A DNA stretch of 41,123 bases from Oscillospiraceae bacterium. GTDB lineage: Bacteria; Bacillota; Clostridia; Oscillospirales; Oscillospiraceae. The first letter of the stretch is position 1. Each line of letters opens with the position of its first letter. Positions 41,027 to 41,123 of this stretch are shown in pieces. The position numbers were made by a program, and so were the translations under genes. The DNA is taken from assembly GCA_009781695.1 (NCBI GenBank), contig WQVH01000016.1, positions 1-41,123 of the forward strand. Reading direction: 5' to 3'. The notes beneath the pieces were generated by a model. It made no database searches. It was not told where the DNA came from and worked only from the letters and a program-made list of their open reading frames with translations.

Positions 41027-41070
41027 GCTCCCTCGCGAGGGAGCTGTCAGCGAAGCTGACTGAGGGAGTT
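41027..41070. repeat. Palindromic intergenic repeat (REP-like), probably continuing past the window
   Basis: A perfect 18-bp palindrome GCTCCCTCGCGAGGGAGC (41027-41044) is followed by the hairpin GTCAGC-GAA-GCTGAC (41046-41060) and then TGAGGGAG. This CTCCCTC…TGAGGGAG layout resembles short palindromic repeats that I know from many Clostridia genomes. It is single-copy in this window. Confidence 0.65.
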
Positions 41071-41123
41071 AAACTCAGCAGAAGGAAACGGCCTACGGCG
41101 TATTACTTTTCTGTTTGTGCAGA

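Larger units (their letters stand above)
40821..41123. other. Intergenic stretch at the right edge
   Basis: About 300 bases without a supported gene. It holds an 18-bp repeat copy (40896-40913), a TATAAT at 40999-41004 of uncertain use, and a palindromic repeat beginning at 41027. The upstream part contains the cofE-like leader; no clear -35/-10 pair for it was found. Confidence 0.6.

Noticed and set aside
1-41123. CRISPR array, prophage or integrase
   Set aside because: No regularly spaced direct repeats, phage genes or recombinases are seen; the only mobile DNA is the MITE and its fragment.

Overview
The window looks like a chromosomal segment of an anaerobic Bacillota (Clostridia-type) bacterium with moderate G+C. 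The evidence is: a large, Alu-domain-containing SRP RNA directly upstream of dnaX-ybaB; the rpsO-pnp pair; a meso-diaminopimelate dehydrogenase next to LysA; a glycyl radical enzyme with its radical-SAM activase; AGGAGG-type ribosome binding sites; and TTGACA/TATAAT-type promoters. No phage, CRISPR array, tRNA or rRNA was found. Genes are closely packed and, apart from the cut gene tail at base 1, all frames look intact.

Layout. 1-8.9 kb: murC (minus strand), then a plus-strand run of CPBP membrane protease, ABC ATPase plus permease, acyl-CoA ligase-type enzyme, gltX and an anchored acidic protein. 8.9-9.2 kb: a 271-bp MITE with 25-bp terminal inverted repeats and TA target duplication. 9.2-14.6 kb: SLC13/DASS anion transporter, cytidylate-kinase-like protein, ybaB, dnaX, an 80-bp palindromic repeat, SRP RNA and a small membrane protein. 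14.6-20.2 kb: a complete oligopeptide-type ABC importer (oppA, hairpin, oppB-C-D-F). 20.5-30.0 kb: a small membrane protein, then a divergent cluster of a CUT2 (ribose-type) sugar ABC importer with an oversized tryptophan-rich binding lipoprotein, a glycyl-radical activase, and a glycyl radical enzyme of the Cys-x-Glu eliminase/dehydratase kind. 30.0-33.0 kb: rpsO-pnp. 33.0-41.1 kb (all minus): degV, thrS without a TGS domain, cutA, a ParE/RelE-type toxin with Phd/YefM-type antitoxin, a 44-residue rubredoxin-like protein, ddh, lysA and an orphan CofE-like (F420-0:glutamate ligase family) protein.

How they work together. The most distinctive unit is 21.0-30.0 kb. It encodes ATPase, two permeases, binding lipoprotein, activase and glycyl radical enzyme in one direction, behind one good promoter and an AT-rich upstream region. 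I infer import of a sugar, polyol or sugar-derived compound followed by anaerobic radical elimination or C-C/C-X cleavage; the substrate cannot be read from the sequence. The binding-protein gene is bracketed by two perfect 14-bp stem-loops, and a truncated but 70/70 identical MITE end sits exactly between activase and radical enzyme, supplying the activase stop codon. The other genes are mostly housekeeping (wall precursor, lysine/DAP, tRNA charging, replication, RNA turnover).
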